DNA of 64,000 bases from Novosphingobium sp. PhB57 (GTDB lineage Bacteria; Pseudomonadota; Alphaproteobacteria; Sphingomonadales; Sphingomonadaceae), in contig NZ_SMBO01000001.1 of the NCBI RefSeq assembly GCF_004342985.1, forward strand, positions 1,364,001 through 1,428,000. The letters run 5' to 3'. The notes under the pieces were generated by a model. It did no database searches. It was not told where the DNA came from and saw only the letters and a list, made by a program, of their open reading frames with translations. The position numbers and the translations under genes are program-made. Shown here piece after piece: positions 15,824-25,310 of this stretch (positions are counted from its first letter, which is position 1; every line of letters begins with the position of its first letter).

Positions 15824-17083
15824 TCAGTCGATCTTGCGCATCACCAGGCTGGCATTGGTACCGCCGAAGCCGAACGAATTGTTCAGCACGGCGCGCACTT
15901 CGCGCTTCTTGGCGACGTGCGGCACCAGATCGACGCCTTCGCAGCCCTCGTCCGGATTGTCGAGATTGAGCGTGGGCGGCACGATCTGGTCGCGCAGCGC
16001 CAGGATGCAGAAGATCGATTCCACCGCACCGGCACCGCCGAGCAAGTGGCCGATGGCCGACTTGGTCGAGCTCATCGAAACGCCGCCGATGTCATCGCCG
16101 AACAGGCGGCGCACGGCGCCCAGTTCGATGGTGTCGGCCATCGTCGAAGTGCCGTGGGCGTTGATGTAGTCGATGTCGGCCGGGGTCATGCCCGCCTTCT
16201 TCAGCGCCATCGCCATCGAGCGATAGGCACCGTCGCCAGTGGGCTCCGGCGCGGTGACGTGGAAGGCATCGCCCGAAAGGCCGTAGCCGATCACTTCGCA
16301 GTAGATCTTGGCGCCGCGCGCCTTGGCATGCTCGTACTCTTCCAGCACGAGAACGCCCGCGCCCTCGCCCATGACGAAGCCGTCACGATCCTTGTCGTAA
16401 GGGCGGCTCGCCTGTTCGGGGCGGTCGTTGTAGCTGCTGTTGAGCGCACGGGCCTGTGCGAAACCGGCAATGCCGATCGGGCAGACGGTGGATTCGGCGC
16501 CGCCCGCCAACATGATGTCGGCATCGCCGTCCTTGATCATGCGCGCCGCGTCGCCGATCGAGTGGGCGCCGGTGGAGCAGGCGGTGACGACCGCGTGGTT
16601 CGGGCCCTTGAGGCCGTACTTGATCGAGACCTGGCCCGAGATCAGGTTGATGAGGCGCCCGTGCACGAAGTGCGGCGATACGCGGCCCGGGCCCTTTTCG
16701 GCCAGCACCAGCGATTCGCTTTCGATGCCCGGCAGCCCGCCGATGCCCGAACCGATCGAGCAGCCGGCCATGAGCTTGTCTTCCTCGCTCATGTCGGTGA
16801 GGCCGGCGTCTTCCAGCGCCTGGCCCGCGGCGTCGATGCCGTAGACGATGAAAGGATCGACCTGGCGCTGGACCTTGTGGTCGACGCGCTTGTTGGCGTC
16901 GAAACCATATTCGTGGTCGGCCGGCTTCACCTCGCAGGCGATCTGGCACTTCTGGTCCGAGGCATCGAAGCGGGTGATCGGCCCTGCCCCGCTCTTGCTC
17001 GCAAGGATGTTGGCCCAGGCGGTCTCCACGTCGGCCCCGAGCGGGGTGACAAGACCAAGTCCAGTGACGACAACACGACGCAT
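15824..17083 (-). CDS. fabF: Beta-ketoacyl-ACP synthase II
   Basis: A 419-residue condensing enzyme of fatty acid elongation in the cytoplasm; it adds malonyl-ACP to acyl-ACP. Catalytic triad: Cys169 in VVTACSTGAHSIG, His310 in NAHGTSTMAD, and His346 in SAIGHLLGGAG, with Lys341 just before. The glycine-rich C-terminus NNSFGFGGTN is present. Length is normal. It follows acpP by 186 bp on the same strand. Confidence 0.97.
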   Translation of the reverse strand: MRRVVVTGLGLVTPLGADVETAWANILASKSGAGPITRFDASDQKCQIACEVKPADHEYGFDANKRVDHKVQRQVDPFIVYGIDAAGQALEDAGLTDMSEEDKLMAGCSIGSGIGGLPGIESESLVLAEKGPGRVSPHFVHGRLINLISGQVSIKYGLKGPNHAVVTACSTGAHSIGDAARMIKDGDADIMLAGGAESTVCPIGIAGFAQARALNSSYNDRPEQASRPYDKDRDGFVMGEGAGVLVLEEYEHAKARGAKIYCEVIGYGLSGDAFHVTAPEPTGDGAYRSMAMALKKAGMTPADIDYINAHGTSTMADTIELGAVRRLFGDDIGGVSMSSTKSAIGHLLGGAGAVESIFCILALRDQIVPPTLNLDNPDEGCEGVDLVPHVAKKREVRAVLNNSFGFGGTNASLVMRKID

Positions 17084-17269
17084 TCATGCTCTCCGAAAAA
17101 GCAATTTGGCCGAAAATGCGGCCGGTGCAAACCAGCCTGCAGAAACGGCAACAGGCCCGCCCCCTTAGAGGTCGAGCCTGTCGAGTTCAATCCGGTTATG
17201 AACCGGGATCACAGCCGCCCGCGCGCCGACACCTGGCCGGCCTGCGCGAGAGTAGCCGAAAAGCCGGGC

Positions 17270-17506
17270 TCAGCCCTTGTTCTCTTCGATGTACTTGATG
17301 GCATCCGAGACGGTGCTGATCTTCTCGGCAGCATCGTCGGGGATTTCGACGCCGAATTCTTCTTCGAACGCCATGACCAGCTCGACGATGTCGAGCGAGT
17401 CAGCGCCCAGATCGTCGATGAAGCTTGCTTCTTCCGTCACCTTGTCGGCTTCGACGCCCAGGTGTTCGACGACGATCTTCTTAACCCGATCGGCGGTATC
17501 GCTCAT
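17270..17506 (-). CDS. acpP: Acyl carrier protein
   Basis: A 78-residue acidic carrier of fatty acyl intermediates. Ser37 in GADSLD is the 4'-phosphopantetheine site, and the helix-two acidic face ([14 protein letters not shown]) is intact. It is the head of the acpP-fabF-mltG group; the 233 bp upstream to the aspS end hold no gene and must carry its promoter. Confidence 0.98.
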   Translation of the reverse strand: MSDTADRVKKIVVEHLGVEADKVTEEASFIDDLGADSLDIVELVMAFEEEFGVEIPDDAAEKISTVSDAIKYIEENKG

Positions 17507-17695
17507 TGAATAAACCCCTTCAAAAATTCGCGAGGTGTGAAATCTCGCCTGCCGCCCTAATGACTGGGGGCCGCGCTGGCAAGCCTCGCACGCAAGTTAG
17601 GATCACGACGTACAAGCGTCATGGCCCGATTTATCCACGACGCGTCCCTGTTTCCAGATTGTTTCCCGAAAACGGGGCTGCATCGTGACGGTTGA

Positions 17696-17719
17696 GGCGG
17701 CGGAGCAAACCCCGCCGCC
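17696..17719 (-). terminator. GC-rich hairpin after aspS
   Basis: Perfect 8-bp arms GGCGGCGG/CCGCCGCC with an 8-base loop lie 21 bp downstream of the aspS stop. There is no T-run, so termination activity is uncertain. Confidence 0.4.
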
Positions 17720-17739
17720 ATGCAAAAATTCGAACGAAC

Positions 17740-19524
17740 TCAGCTCTTCTGCGGTTCCACGACACGCATGTGCAGTTCGCGCAGCTGCCTGGATTCGGCC
17801 GGGCTCGGCGCGCCCATCAGCAGGTCTTCGGCGCGCTGGTTCATCGGGAACAGCGTGATTTCACGCAGGTTCTGCGCCCCGCAGAGCAGCATCACGATGC
17901 GGTCCACGCCGGCCGCCATGCCGCCGTGCGGCGGCGCGCCGTACTGGAAGGCTCGGTAGAGGCCGCCGAAGCGATCTTCCACGTCCTGCTTGGTCAGGCC
18001 CACCATTTCGAAGGCCTTGACCATCAGTTCGGGCGATTGGTTGCGGATCGAGCCCGAGGCGATCTCGTAGCCGTTGCAGACGAGATCGTACTGGAACGCC
18101 TTGATCGTCAGCGGGTCCTGGCCCTCCAGCGCTTCCATGCCGCCTTGCGGCATCGAGAACGGGTTGTGCGCGAAATCGACCTTCTTGTTGTCCTCGTCCC
18201 ATTCGAAGAACGGGAAGTCGACGATCCAGCACAGCTCGAAGCGGTCCTTGTCGATCAGGTCGAGCTGCTCGCCGGTGCGGATGCGGGCAAGACCGGCCAG
18301 CTTGGCGGCCTGCTCTTCCTTGCCGGCGGCGAAGAACACGCCGTCGTTCGGGCCGAGACCCAGCGCTGCGACCAGCGCGGCGGTCTTTTCCTCGCCGTGG
18401 TTCTTGGCGATCGGGCCGCCGGGGACGCCGTCCTTGATGTTGATGTAGCCAAGGCCCGAATAGCCCTCGCCGCGCGCCCAGACGTTCATCTCGTCGAAGA
18501 ACTTGCGGCTGCCGGCGCCAGCGCCCGGAGCCGGGATCGCGCGGATCACGCCGCCGTTCGCGACGATGCCGGCGAAGATGCCGAAGCCCGATTCGACGAA
18601 GTGTTCGGTCACGTCCTTGATGATCAGCGGGTTGCGCAGGTCAGGCTTGTCCGAACCGTAGTCCAGCATCGACTGGGCATGCGGAATGCGGCGGAATTCA
18701 CCGGCCGGCGTCACCGGCTTGCCCTCGGCGAAGTCGGCGAAGACGCTCTGGAGCACCGGCTCCATGGTTTCCCAGACTTCTTCCTGGGTCACGAAGCTCA
18801 TCTCGAGATCGAGCTGGTAGAACTCGCCCGGCAGACGGTCTGCGCGCGGATCTTCGTCGCGGAAGCAGGGGGCGATCTGGAAATAGCGGTCGAACCCGGC
18901 GACCATCAGCAGCTGCTTGTACTGCTGCGGCGCCTGCGGCAGCGCGTAGAACTTGCCGGGGTGGATGCGGCTCGGCACCAGGAAGTCGCGCGCGCCTTCG
19001 GGGCTGGAAGCGGTGAGGATCGGCGTCGAATATTCGGTGAAGCCGATGCCTTCCATCTTGCGGCGCATGTCCGAGATGACCTTGGTGCGCTTGACGATGT
19101 TGGCGTGCAGCGTGTCGCGGCGCAGGTCGAGGAAGCGATAGCGCAGGCGGATATCCTCGGGATATTCCTGCTCGCCGGCCACCGGCATCGGCAGCTCCTC
19201 GGCGCGGCTGATCACCGTGGCGGAACGGGCGTAGACCTCGATCGCGCCGGTGGCGAGATTGGCGTTCACCGTGGATTCGGTGCGGGCCTTCACCACGCCC
19301 TCGATCGTCACGACCGATTCGACGCGCAGCGAATCGAGCAGTTCCAGCGCCGCGCTGTCGGTATCGGCCACCACCTGGGTCATGCCGTAGTGATCGCGCA
19401 GGTCGACGAAGAGAACGCCGCCGTGATCGCGCTTGCGATGCACCCAGCCCGAGAGGCGAACGGTCTGGCCGACCTCGGCAGCGGTCAGGGCGCCGCAGGT
19501 GTGGGAGCGATAGGGATGAGTCAT
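17740..19524 (-). CDS. aspS: Aspartyl-tRNA synthetase
   Basis: A 594-residue bacterial-type class II synthetase. It has the N-terminal OB fold (about 1-105, [20 protein letters not shown]), motif 2 [10 protein letters not shown], an inserted GAD domain in the middle (about 280-410), and motif 3 [16 protein letters not shown] near the end. The start at 19524 matches the family length (about 590); an in-frame TTG 39 bases upstream adds residues unlike the family. It is divergent from the gene at 19749. Whether it also charges tRNA-Asn cannot be told from this window. Confidence 0.97.
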   Translation of the reverse strand: MTHPYRSHTCGALTAAEVGQTVRLSGWVHRKRDHGGVLFVDLRDHYGMTQVVADTDSAALELLDSLRVESVVTIEGVVKARTESTVNANLATGAIEVYARSATVISRAEELPMPVAGEQEYPEDIRLRYRFLDLRRDTLHANIVKRTKVISDMRRKMEGIGFTEYSTPILTASSPEGARDFLVPSRIHPGKFYALPQAPQQYKQLLMVAGFDRYFQIAPCFRDEDPRADRLPGEFYQLDLEMSFVTQEEVWETMEPVLQSVFADFAEGKPVTPAGEFRRIPHAQSMLDYGSDKPDLRNPLIIKDVTEHFVESGFGIFAGIVANGGVIRAIPAPGAGAGSRKFFDEMNVWARGEGYSGLGYINIKDGVPGGPIAKNHGEEKTAALVAALGLGPNDGVFFAAGKEEQAAKLAGLARIRTGEQLDLIDKDRFELCWIVDFPFFEWDEDNKKVDFAHNPFSMPQGGMEALEGQDPLTIKAFQYDLVCNGYEIASGSIRNQSPELMVKAFEMVGLTKQDVEDRFGGLYRAFQYGAPPHGGMAAGVDRIVMLLCGAQNLREITLFPMNQRAEDLLMGAPSPAESRQLRELHMRVVEPQKS

Positions 19525-19748
19525 GGCGGGCTCGCGCTTCTTCTGATCGGAATTGAGTTGCAAGCCGAGGCCCCTAGTCGAGTGGCGCGGCGATTTCCAG
19601 AAGAGATCGGACCGTCATGCGCGTCCAGCGCCAGGTGGCTTGTGGAATCCTCGTGGATTCCCGTTCCTATCTCTCGACCAGGCGCGCGGGCGCTAACCTG
19701 AAATAAACCATTGCGGGTCCATACCCATCGGCAAAACGGGTCTTGCCG

Positions 19749-20714
19749 ATGGATCACATGGACAATGCGCAGGCTTCGGGCACCGTCACGATCGACGGTA
19801 TTCCGGAGAATCAGTTCCGCACCGCGATCGAGGCCATGCTCCGCGAGGGCCGGGCCGACGAAGCCGCGCGCCGCCTCAAGGACGAACTCGTCTTTCTCTG
19901 CGGCGAAGGCCTCCCCCTGCCCGCGCGTTTCCGGTTCATCGCTGCGCAGGACGTTTCCGTCAGCGGCTGGCCGCGCCTGATCGAGCGGATCGGCGAACTC
20001 GACCGGCCCGGAGACCCGATCACCGCGATCGGCATCGACATCTGCCAGGGACCGACCGAGACCGGGCGGCCCTTCTACGAAACCGCTTTCTATACCGACC
20101 GCGCCTGGCCCTTCTCTCGCGCCGGCCGACTCGACCTGGCGGCGGCCTGCGGGGCCGACAGCCCGGCGTGGCAGGGCGCTGCGGAAGACAATGGCGATAC
20201 GCTGAACGTCACCGGCCTGGAGGACCTCCACGCCGTGATCGCCGCGATAGGCAAACTCTGCGAAAGCGGCATGGCCACCATCGAGGAACAGCGTGCCTGC
20301 ATCGTCGGGGCCTGCCATCTCGCGGTGCTGACTCATCAGGCCATCCGTGACGCGGCCATGGCCGAGGGCTTGCCGCGGCCCATGGCCCTCCTCGTCGGCA
20401 GCGACGGCGGCTATCCGGGCTTCGAGGCAGCGGCGCTCGCCGCCGCCGAAGGACCGCCCCGCAACGCGCCTCCCGCGGCGCCGTCCGAGCCGGCGAAAGA
20501 CGCCCAGCGCCCCGCCGAACAGGCCGCGGCGATTCCCGGCGACAATTCCGAAACCTGGCCCGAAGCCTGGCACCTGCCGCCGCCGGGCCTGCACGTCACC
20601 GGCACGCAGCTTCGCCGCCGGCTGGTAACCCAGGAAAGCATCGCCGAACTCGACGCAGAGACGAGCCCGAGCCTCCTGAACAGGGTTTTCGGAGGCCTGC
20701 GGCGCAAGAAATAG
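19749..20714 (+). CDS. Hypothetical protein of Sphingomonadales type
   Basis: A 321-residue soluble protein without signal peptide or membrane segment. An N-terminal helix-rich part with an EAMLREGRADEAARRLKDEL motif, a central mixed domain with a conserved ITAIGIDICQGPTETGRPFY stretch, then an Ala/Pro-rich linker (about 235-270) and a basic C-terminus ending LRRKK. I recognise no family. ATG 19749 is chosen over an in-frame TTG at 19743; a third ATG at 19758 is possible. It is followed by rnd after 81 bp on the same strand. Confidence 0.75.
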   Translation: MDHMDNAQASGTVTIDGIPENQFRTAIEAMLREGRADEAARRLKDELVFLCGEGLPLPARFRFIAAQDVSVSGWPRLIERIGELDRPGDPITAIGIDICQGPTETGRPFYETAFYTDRAWPFSRAGRLDLAAACGADSPAWQGAAEDNGDTLNVTGLEDLHAVIAAIGKLCESGMATIEEQRACIVGACHLAVLTHQAIRDAAMAEGLPRPMALLVGSDGGYPGFEAAALAAAEGPPRNAPPAAPSEPAKDAQRPAEQAAAIPGDNSETWPEAWHLPPPGLHVTGTQLRRRLVTQESIAELDAETSPSLLNRVFGGLRRKK

Positions 20715-20795
20715 GCATTTTCGTCATTTGTCGGAGAATTTGACGGGCTGGAAACATTGATCCCCCGCCCTGTTCGCGTTACCGCCACGGTCGAA

Positions 20796-22019
20796 ATGAA
20801 AATCCACCCTCTGATAACGAAGACCGAAGACCTCGCCGCGCTGTGCGAACGCCTTGCGAAATCCGATTTCGTGGCGGTCGACACCGAGTTCATGCGCGAG
20901 AACACCTATTGGCCGGAACTCTGCCTCGTGCAGATCGCCAATACCGAGGAAGCGGCCGCGATCGATCCGATGGCAGTTGGGCTCGACATGACGCCCCTGC
21001 TCGACTTGCTGACCGACAACGAGGAGGTCCTGAAGGTCTTCCACGCCGGCGGGCAGGACGTGGAAATCATCTACAACGCCACCGGCCGCACGCCGCATCC
21101 GATCTTCGATACGCAGATCGCGATGATGGCGATCAGCCAGTCCGAACAGATCGGCTATTCGAACCTGGTCGAATCGTGGATGGGTCTCACCATCGACAAG
21201 GGCGCCCGCTTCACCGACTGGTCGCGCCGCCCGCTGACCGAGCGGCAGATCGAATATGCGATCGGCGATGTCACTCACCTCTCCAAGATCTTCCCCAAGA
21301 TCCTCAAGCGCCTGATGAAGACCGGGCGCGGCGAGTGGCTCGACCAGGAAATGGAAAAGCTCGCCGATCCTGAGCACTACCGCAACGATCCCGCCCAGGC
21401 GTGGAAGCGGATCAAGGCCGCCGGCCGCAACCCGACGATGCTCGGCCGCCTCAAGGCCATTGCCGAGTGGCGCGAGCACGAAGCGCAGGGCAAGAACATC
21501 CCGCGCGGCCGTATCGCCCGTGACGAAACGCTGGCCGATATCGCCAGCCACCCGCCCAAGCAGCAGTCCGACCTCGCCAAAGTGCGCGGTCTTTCGCAGG
21601 GCTGGAAGGACAACGACATCGGCAAGCGCCTGATGAACACCATCGCCAAGGCCGAGCCGCTGGCAGACGACGAATTGCCCCCGCGCACGCCCAAGGGCGC
21701 GCCGCTCGGCAAGGAAGGCGCGCTCGTCGCTGACCTGCTCAAGCTGCTGCTCAAGATCCGCGCGCGCGAGATCGACGTTGCCGCCCGCCTGCTGGCCCGC
21801 AGCGAGGATCTCGAACTGCTGGCCGCCGGCGTGCGCAAGAAACTGCCGATTCTCGAAGGCTGGCGCTACGGCGTGTTCGGCCGCGATGCGCTGGACCTCG
21901 TTGAAGGCAAGCTCGCGTTCGCGGTCGAGAACGGCAAGCTCAAGATGACCCGCGTCGAGGACGAACCGACGGACGAGGCCTCGGACGAGCCTTCGGACGC
22001 CGCCGCAACGGAAGAATAA
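20796..22019 (+). CDS. rnd: Ribonuclease D
   Basis: A 407-residue 3'-to-5' exoribonuclease for tRNA 3' maturation. DEDDy motifs: Exo I VAVDTEFMRENTYW, Exo II FHAGGQDVEIIY, Exo III YAIGDVTHL. An HRDC domain spans about residues 205-290, and the C-terminal third is the extra helical domain of alphaproteobacterial RNase D. The tail is strongly acidic with repeats (DEPTDEASDEPSDAA). ATG 20796 fits the conserved MKIHPLI start; an in-frame TTG 39 bases upstream is less likely. Confidence 0.93.
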   Translation: MKIHPLITKTEDLAALCERLAKSDFVAVDTEFMRENTYWPELCLVQIANTEEAAAIDPMAVGLDMTPLLDLLTDNEEVLKVFHAGGQDVEIIYNATGRTPHPIFDTQIAMMAISQSEQIGYSNLVESWMGLTIDKGARFTDWSRRPLTERQIEYAIGDVTHLSKIFPKILKRLMKTGRGEWLDQEMEKLADPEHYRNDPAQAWKRIKAAGRNPTMLGRLKAIAEWREHEAQGKNIPRGRIARDETLADIASHPPKQQSDLAKVRGLSQGWKDNDIGKRLMNTIAKAEPLADDELPPRTPKGAPLGKEGALVADLLKLLLKIRAREIDVAARLLARSEDLELLAAGVRKKLPILEGWRYGVFGRDALDLVEGKLAFAVENGKLKMTRVEDEPTDEASDEPSDAAATEE

Positions 22020-22034
22020 GGCACGGCAAAAGTC

Positions 22035-22063
22035 CATCGTCCCGGACCCGATCCGGGACGATG
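22035..22063. repeat. Perfect 12-bp inverted repeat (REP-like or terminator)
   Basis: CATCGTCCCGGA and its exact complement flank a five-base spacer CCCGA, 16 bp after the rnd stop. The 14-mer CCCGATCCGGGACG within it recurs at 26933-26946. Such CCCGGA..TCCGGG palindromes are scattered through many alphaproteobacterial genomes; here it may also end rnd transcription. Confidence 0.55.
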
Positions 22064-22145
22064 CGCCTTTCCGCCTTCTTCCGGAAGCACGTTCAACAAA
22101 AGCAAACGCTTGGCGAACCTGCCGCGTTCATGCGATAGCCGGCGC

Positions 22146-23042
22146 GTGACCGTATACCAGCCCACGCTCAAGCAGCTCCAGTACCTCGTCGCCCTGCACG
22201 AACACGGGCATTTCGGCCGTGCCGCCGATGCCTGCTTCGTCTCGCAATCGACCCTGTCCGCCGGCCTGCGCGATCTCGAAGCGCTGCTGGGGGTCACTCT
22301 GGTGGAGCGCACCAAGCGCGCGGTGCGCTTCACGCCGCTCGGTAATGCCGTGGTGGCCAAGGCGCACCGCATCCTGCGCGAGACCGAAGAACTCTCCGAC
22401 CTCGTCCAGTCCAGCGGCAAGCCGCTCTCCGGCGAAGTGCGCATGAGCGTGATCCCCACGATCGCGCCGTTCTTGCTGCCCCGCATGCTCCCGCGCTTGC
22501 GCCGCGAGCGCCCGAACCTCAAGCTGTTCCTGCGCGAGGAGCCCAGCCAGGCCGCCATCGAATCGCTGCACCACGGCCGCGCCGACTGCGTGCTCCTGGC
22601 GCTGCCCTATGCCACCGGCGAGGTCGAGAAGGAGACCATCGAACTTGACGCCTTCTTCGTCGCCTTCCCCAACGACGATCCGCGCAATCCGCCGGCCGAA
22701 GTCGGCCCCGAGGTGATCGACGAGCACCGCCTGCTGCTGCTGGAAGACGGCCACTGCCTCAAGGACCATGCACTTGCAGCCTGCAACCGCCCGGAACTGC
22801 GCGCTTCGGCAACGATGATCGGCACCTCGCTCCATACGCTGGTGCAGATGGTCGACAACGGCCTCGGGCTGACGATGCTGCCGGAAATGGCGATCGATGC
22901 CGGCATTCTGAACGGCACCAACGTCGTGGCCCGCCCGCTGCTCTCCCCCAATGCCAACCGGGAGATCGCGCTGGTCTGGCGCAAGAACTCGCCCCGGGCC
23001 GAGGAATTCCGTTTGCTCGCGGATGAGTTGCGCGCCGGATAA
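22146..23042 (+). CDS. oxyR: OxyR-like hydrogen-peroxide-sensing LysR regulator
   Basis: A 298-residue LysR-type regulator of the OxyR group. N-terminal helix-turn-helix (residues 5-63, FGRAADACFVSQSTLSAGLR). The effector domain carries Cys204 and Cys213 in EDGHCLKDHALAAC, the spacing and context of the OxyR disulfide switch. Start GTG 22146 gives the conserved TLKQLQYLVAL beginning; a TTG 36 bases upstream adds an unrelated leader. It is convergent with the MFS gene. The family is activated by peroxide and induces catalase and peroxidase genes, none of which is adjacent. Confidence 0.9.
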   Translation: MTVYQPTLKQLQYLVALHEHGHFGRAADACFVSQSTLSAGLRDLEALLGVTLVERTKRAVRFTPLGNAVVAKAHRILRETEELSDLVQSSGKPLSGEVRMSVIPTIAPFLLPRMLPRLRRERPNLKLFLREEPSQAAIESLHHGRADCVLLALPYATGEVEKETIELDAFFVAFPNDDPRNPPAEVGPEVIDEHRLLLLEDGHCLKDHALAACNRPELRASATMIGTSLHTLVQMVDNGLGLTMLPEMAIDAGILNGTNVVARPLLSPNANREIALVWRKNSPRAEEFRLLADELRAG

Positions 23043-23078
23043 GCCGCGCCCCCGCTCCCGGGCGCGCGATCCGGGAAA

Positions 23079-24338
23079 TCAGGCCTTGCGCCGCAAGGTC
23101 TGAAGACCCAGCCCCAGTGCCGCGATTCCGGTGCCGAGCACGACGACGCCGGTCCAGCCCCAATTGTGCCACGCCACGGTCGCCGCGCCGGAACTGGCCG
23201 AGCCGGCGAAGAACATCGAGGCCATGTAGACGGTGTTGATCCGCGAGCGCGCCTCCGGGCGCAGGGCGTAGATGATGCTCTGGTTGGAGATCTGGCTCGC
23301 CTGGATCGCGAAGTCGAGAAGCAGCACGCCGACCACCAGGCCGATGATCGAGGTCCAGAAACCGAACACGAGCCAGGACACCAGCGTGAGGGCGCTGGCT
23401 GCGACGATCACCGGATGAGGGCCGCGTCGGTCCGCGATCCGTCCCGCGACGGGCGCGGCCAGGACGCCGGCCGCCCCGAGCACGCCGAACAGCCCCGCCA
23501 CTTCCGAACCGAGGCCGAAACGCGGCTCCTGCAAGTGCAGCGCCAGGATCGTCCAGAACACGCTGAACACGCCGAACTGGGTGCACTGGGTGAATGTCGC
23601 CAGGCGCAGCGCGGGAAATTCGCGCCAGAGATCGCGCAGCGAGGCGATCAGCCCCAGGTAGCCGAGCCCGCCCGATTGCGGACGGCTGCGCGGAAGCTGC
23701 CAGGCCATCAGCCCGGCGGTCAGCAGCGCCAGAGGCACCGCCAGCCAGAACATCGCGCGCCAGCCGAAAGCCGCGCCGACGAAGCCGGCCAGGGTTCGGC
23801 TCAGCAGAATGCCGCAGAGCAACCCGGCCATGACCGAGCCGACCACGGCACCACGCTTGTCTTCAGGCGCGAGATTGGCGGCGAGCGGAACGATCTGCTG
23901 CGCCACCGAGGCAAGCAGGCCGACGACAAGCGAGGCCGCCAGCACCGTGCCGCCCGTGGGCGCGAGCGCGACCAGCGCCAGCGCGACCGAGAGCGCCAGG
24001 CACTGCAGCACGATGAGCCGCTTTCGCTCCAGCAGGTCCCCCAGAGGCACCAGCAGCAGCAATCCACCCGCATAGCCGAGCTGAGTCGCGGTTGGGACGT
24101 AGGTGATCGCAGCGCCGGAAAAATCGCGCTCCATCAACCCGAGCATGGGCTGGCCATAATAGATATTGGCCACGGTCAGCCCGGCGGAAACGGCCAGGGC
24201 AAAGACCATGGAGGGGCCGAACGCGCGCTCGCGGCCAGATCCGCCGCCCGGTGCTCCGCCCTGTTCCTCACCGGGCGGCAGCTTGCGAAATGAGGCGGGG
24301 TTGGAACGAGGCGACGCGGAGATGGGATTATCCTTCAT
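23079..24338 (-). CDS. Major facilitator superfamily transporter
   Basis: A 419-residue twelve-helix drug/metabolite transporter. Residues 1-40 are a Gly/Pro-rich soluble leader; helix 1 begins near 44. The loop 2-3 motif PLGDLLERKRLIVLQC matches the MFS signature and a second GRIADRRGPHPVI copy lies at mid-protein. The YYGQPMLGLM after helix 1 is typical of the group of MFS exporters often annotated as YdeA/arabinose-efflux-like. It is convergent with oxyR and separated by 36 bp. No substrate clue. Confidence 0.88.
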   Translation of the reverse strand: MKDNPISASPRSNPASFRKLPPGEEQGGAPGGGSGRERAFGPSMVFALAVSAGLTVANIYYGQPMLGLMERDFSGAAITYVPTATQLGYAGGLLLLVPLGDLLERKRLIVLQCLALSVALALVALAPTGGTVLAASLVVGLLASVAQQIVPLAANLAPEDKRGAVVGSVMAGLLCGILLSRTLAGFVGAAFGWRAMFWLAVPLALLTAGLMAWQLPRSRPQSGGLGYLGLIASLRDLWREFPALRLATFTQCTQFGVFSVFWTILALHLQEPRFGLGSEVAGLFGVLGAAGVLAAPVAGRIADRRGPHPVIVAASALTLVSWLVFGFWTSIIGLVVGVLLLDFAIQASQISNQSIIYALRPEARSRINTVYMASMFFAGSASSGAATVAWHNWGWTGVVVLGTGIAALGLGLQTLRRKA

Positions 24339-24461
24339 GAAGAGTCCCCCCGAACCGGAGCGCCCTGCCGGGTCAGCGCGCTTGTGCCAAACGCAACGAG
24401 TTCAAGCCCGATAGCCAATTTTGCAATAGAGCGCCGCCGAAAACGAGGCAGGCGCGGGCCT

Positions 24462-25055
24462 TCAGTCCATGTGCTTCAGGCCGACGCGCAGATAGTCCCA
24501 GCCGGTGATGAGCGTCAACGCGGCCGCGGCCCAGAGCGTGGTCAGCCCGACGGTATGCGGGATATTGACCTCCACCGCGCCCAGGTCGACGTTCCACCAT
24601 GGCATCGCCGCGCCCAGGATCAGGGCGCCGAGCGAAACCAGCTGGAACGTGGTCTTCCACTTGGCAAGGCGGCTTACGGGCACGGAAACCTGAAGCCCGC
24701 CCAGGAACTCTCGCAGGCCGGATACGGCAATCTCACGCACCAGGATGATGAGACCGGCGATCACATGCATGTCGCCGACGTAGGGCCCGGTGAGAATCCC
24801 CTGCGCCGTCAGCACCAGGATCACCGTGGCGACCATGATCTTGTCCGCGATCGGATCGAGGAACACGCCCAGTTTCGACACCGTGCCGCTCGACCGGGCG
24901 AGATAACCGTCGAAATAGTCGGTTATGCCCATCAGGCAGTAGATGCCGAAGGCAAGGCCATAGCCGAATTCCCATCGGGGCCACCACAGCAGGAAGCCCA
25001 GCAGGGGGAGCGTGACGATCCGCGAGAGCGTGAGGATATTCGGCAAGGTCAGCAT
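24462..25055 (-). CDS. pgsA: CDP-diacylglycerol-glycerol-3-phosphate 3-phosphatidyltransferase
   Basis: A 197-residue inner-membrane enzyme making phosphatidylglycerol phosphate. The CDP-alcohol phosphotransferase motif is complete: Asp46, Asp49-Gly50, Ala53-Arg54, Gly63, Asp67 and Asp71. The N-terminal LPNILTLSRIVTLPLL is diagnostic. The start at 25055 is set by that beginning; the frame is open far upstream but with no homology. It is divergent from the LplT-like gene across 255 bp, in which I see no further gene. Confidence 0.95.
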   Translation of the reverse strand: MLTLPNILTLSRIVTLPLLGFLLWWPRWEFGYGLAFGIYCLMGITDYFDGYLARSSGTVSKLGVFLDPIADKIMVATVILVLTAQGILTGPYVGDMHVIAGLIILVREIAVSGLREFLGGLQVSVPVSRLAKWKTTFQLVSLGALILGAAMPWWNVDLGAVEVNIPHTVGLTTLWAAAALTLITGWDYLRVGLKHMD

Positions 25056-25310
25056 GTTCTCTAGCCCATAGCGTCGATTCTCGCGTTTGAGAATTGGCTT
25101 GTGATCGGGTGCCGCGTCATTTCCGCCCGACCACCTCGGCCTTGCCTCGATCGGCGTGGCGGTGTTTGTTGCCGGGGCATTTCCACAGGGCCCGCAGGCG
25201 GCCGCACCCCGGCAAAAAAGGCCGGGTCGGCGCCTACAGGGGTTGTGCCCTCGCCCTACCGCATTAAGTGTCGCCGCAACGATGAAGCGAGGCCGCCGAA
25301 TTTTTCCGAC

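Noticed and set aside
15446..17509. A 687-codon open frame antisense to fabF and acpP
   Set aside because: Spans several real genes on the other strand and has no domain.
17692..19701. A 669-codon open frame antisense to aspS
   Set aside because: aspS is certain; the opposite frame shows only compositional openness.
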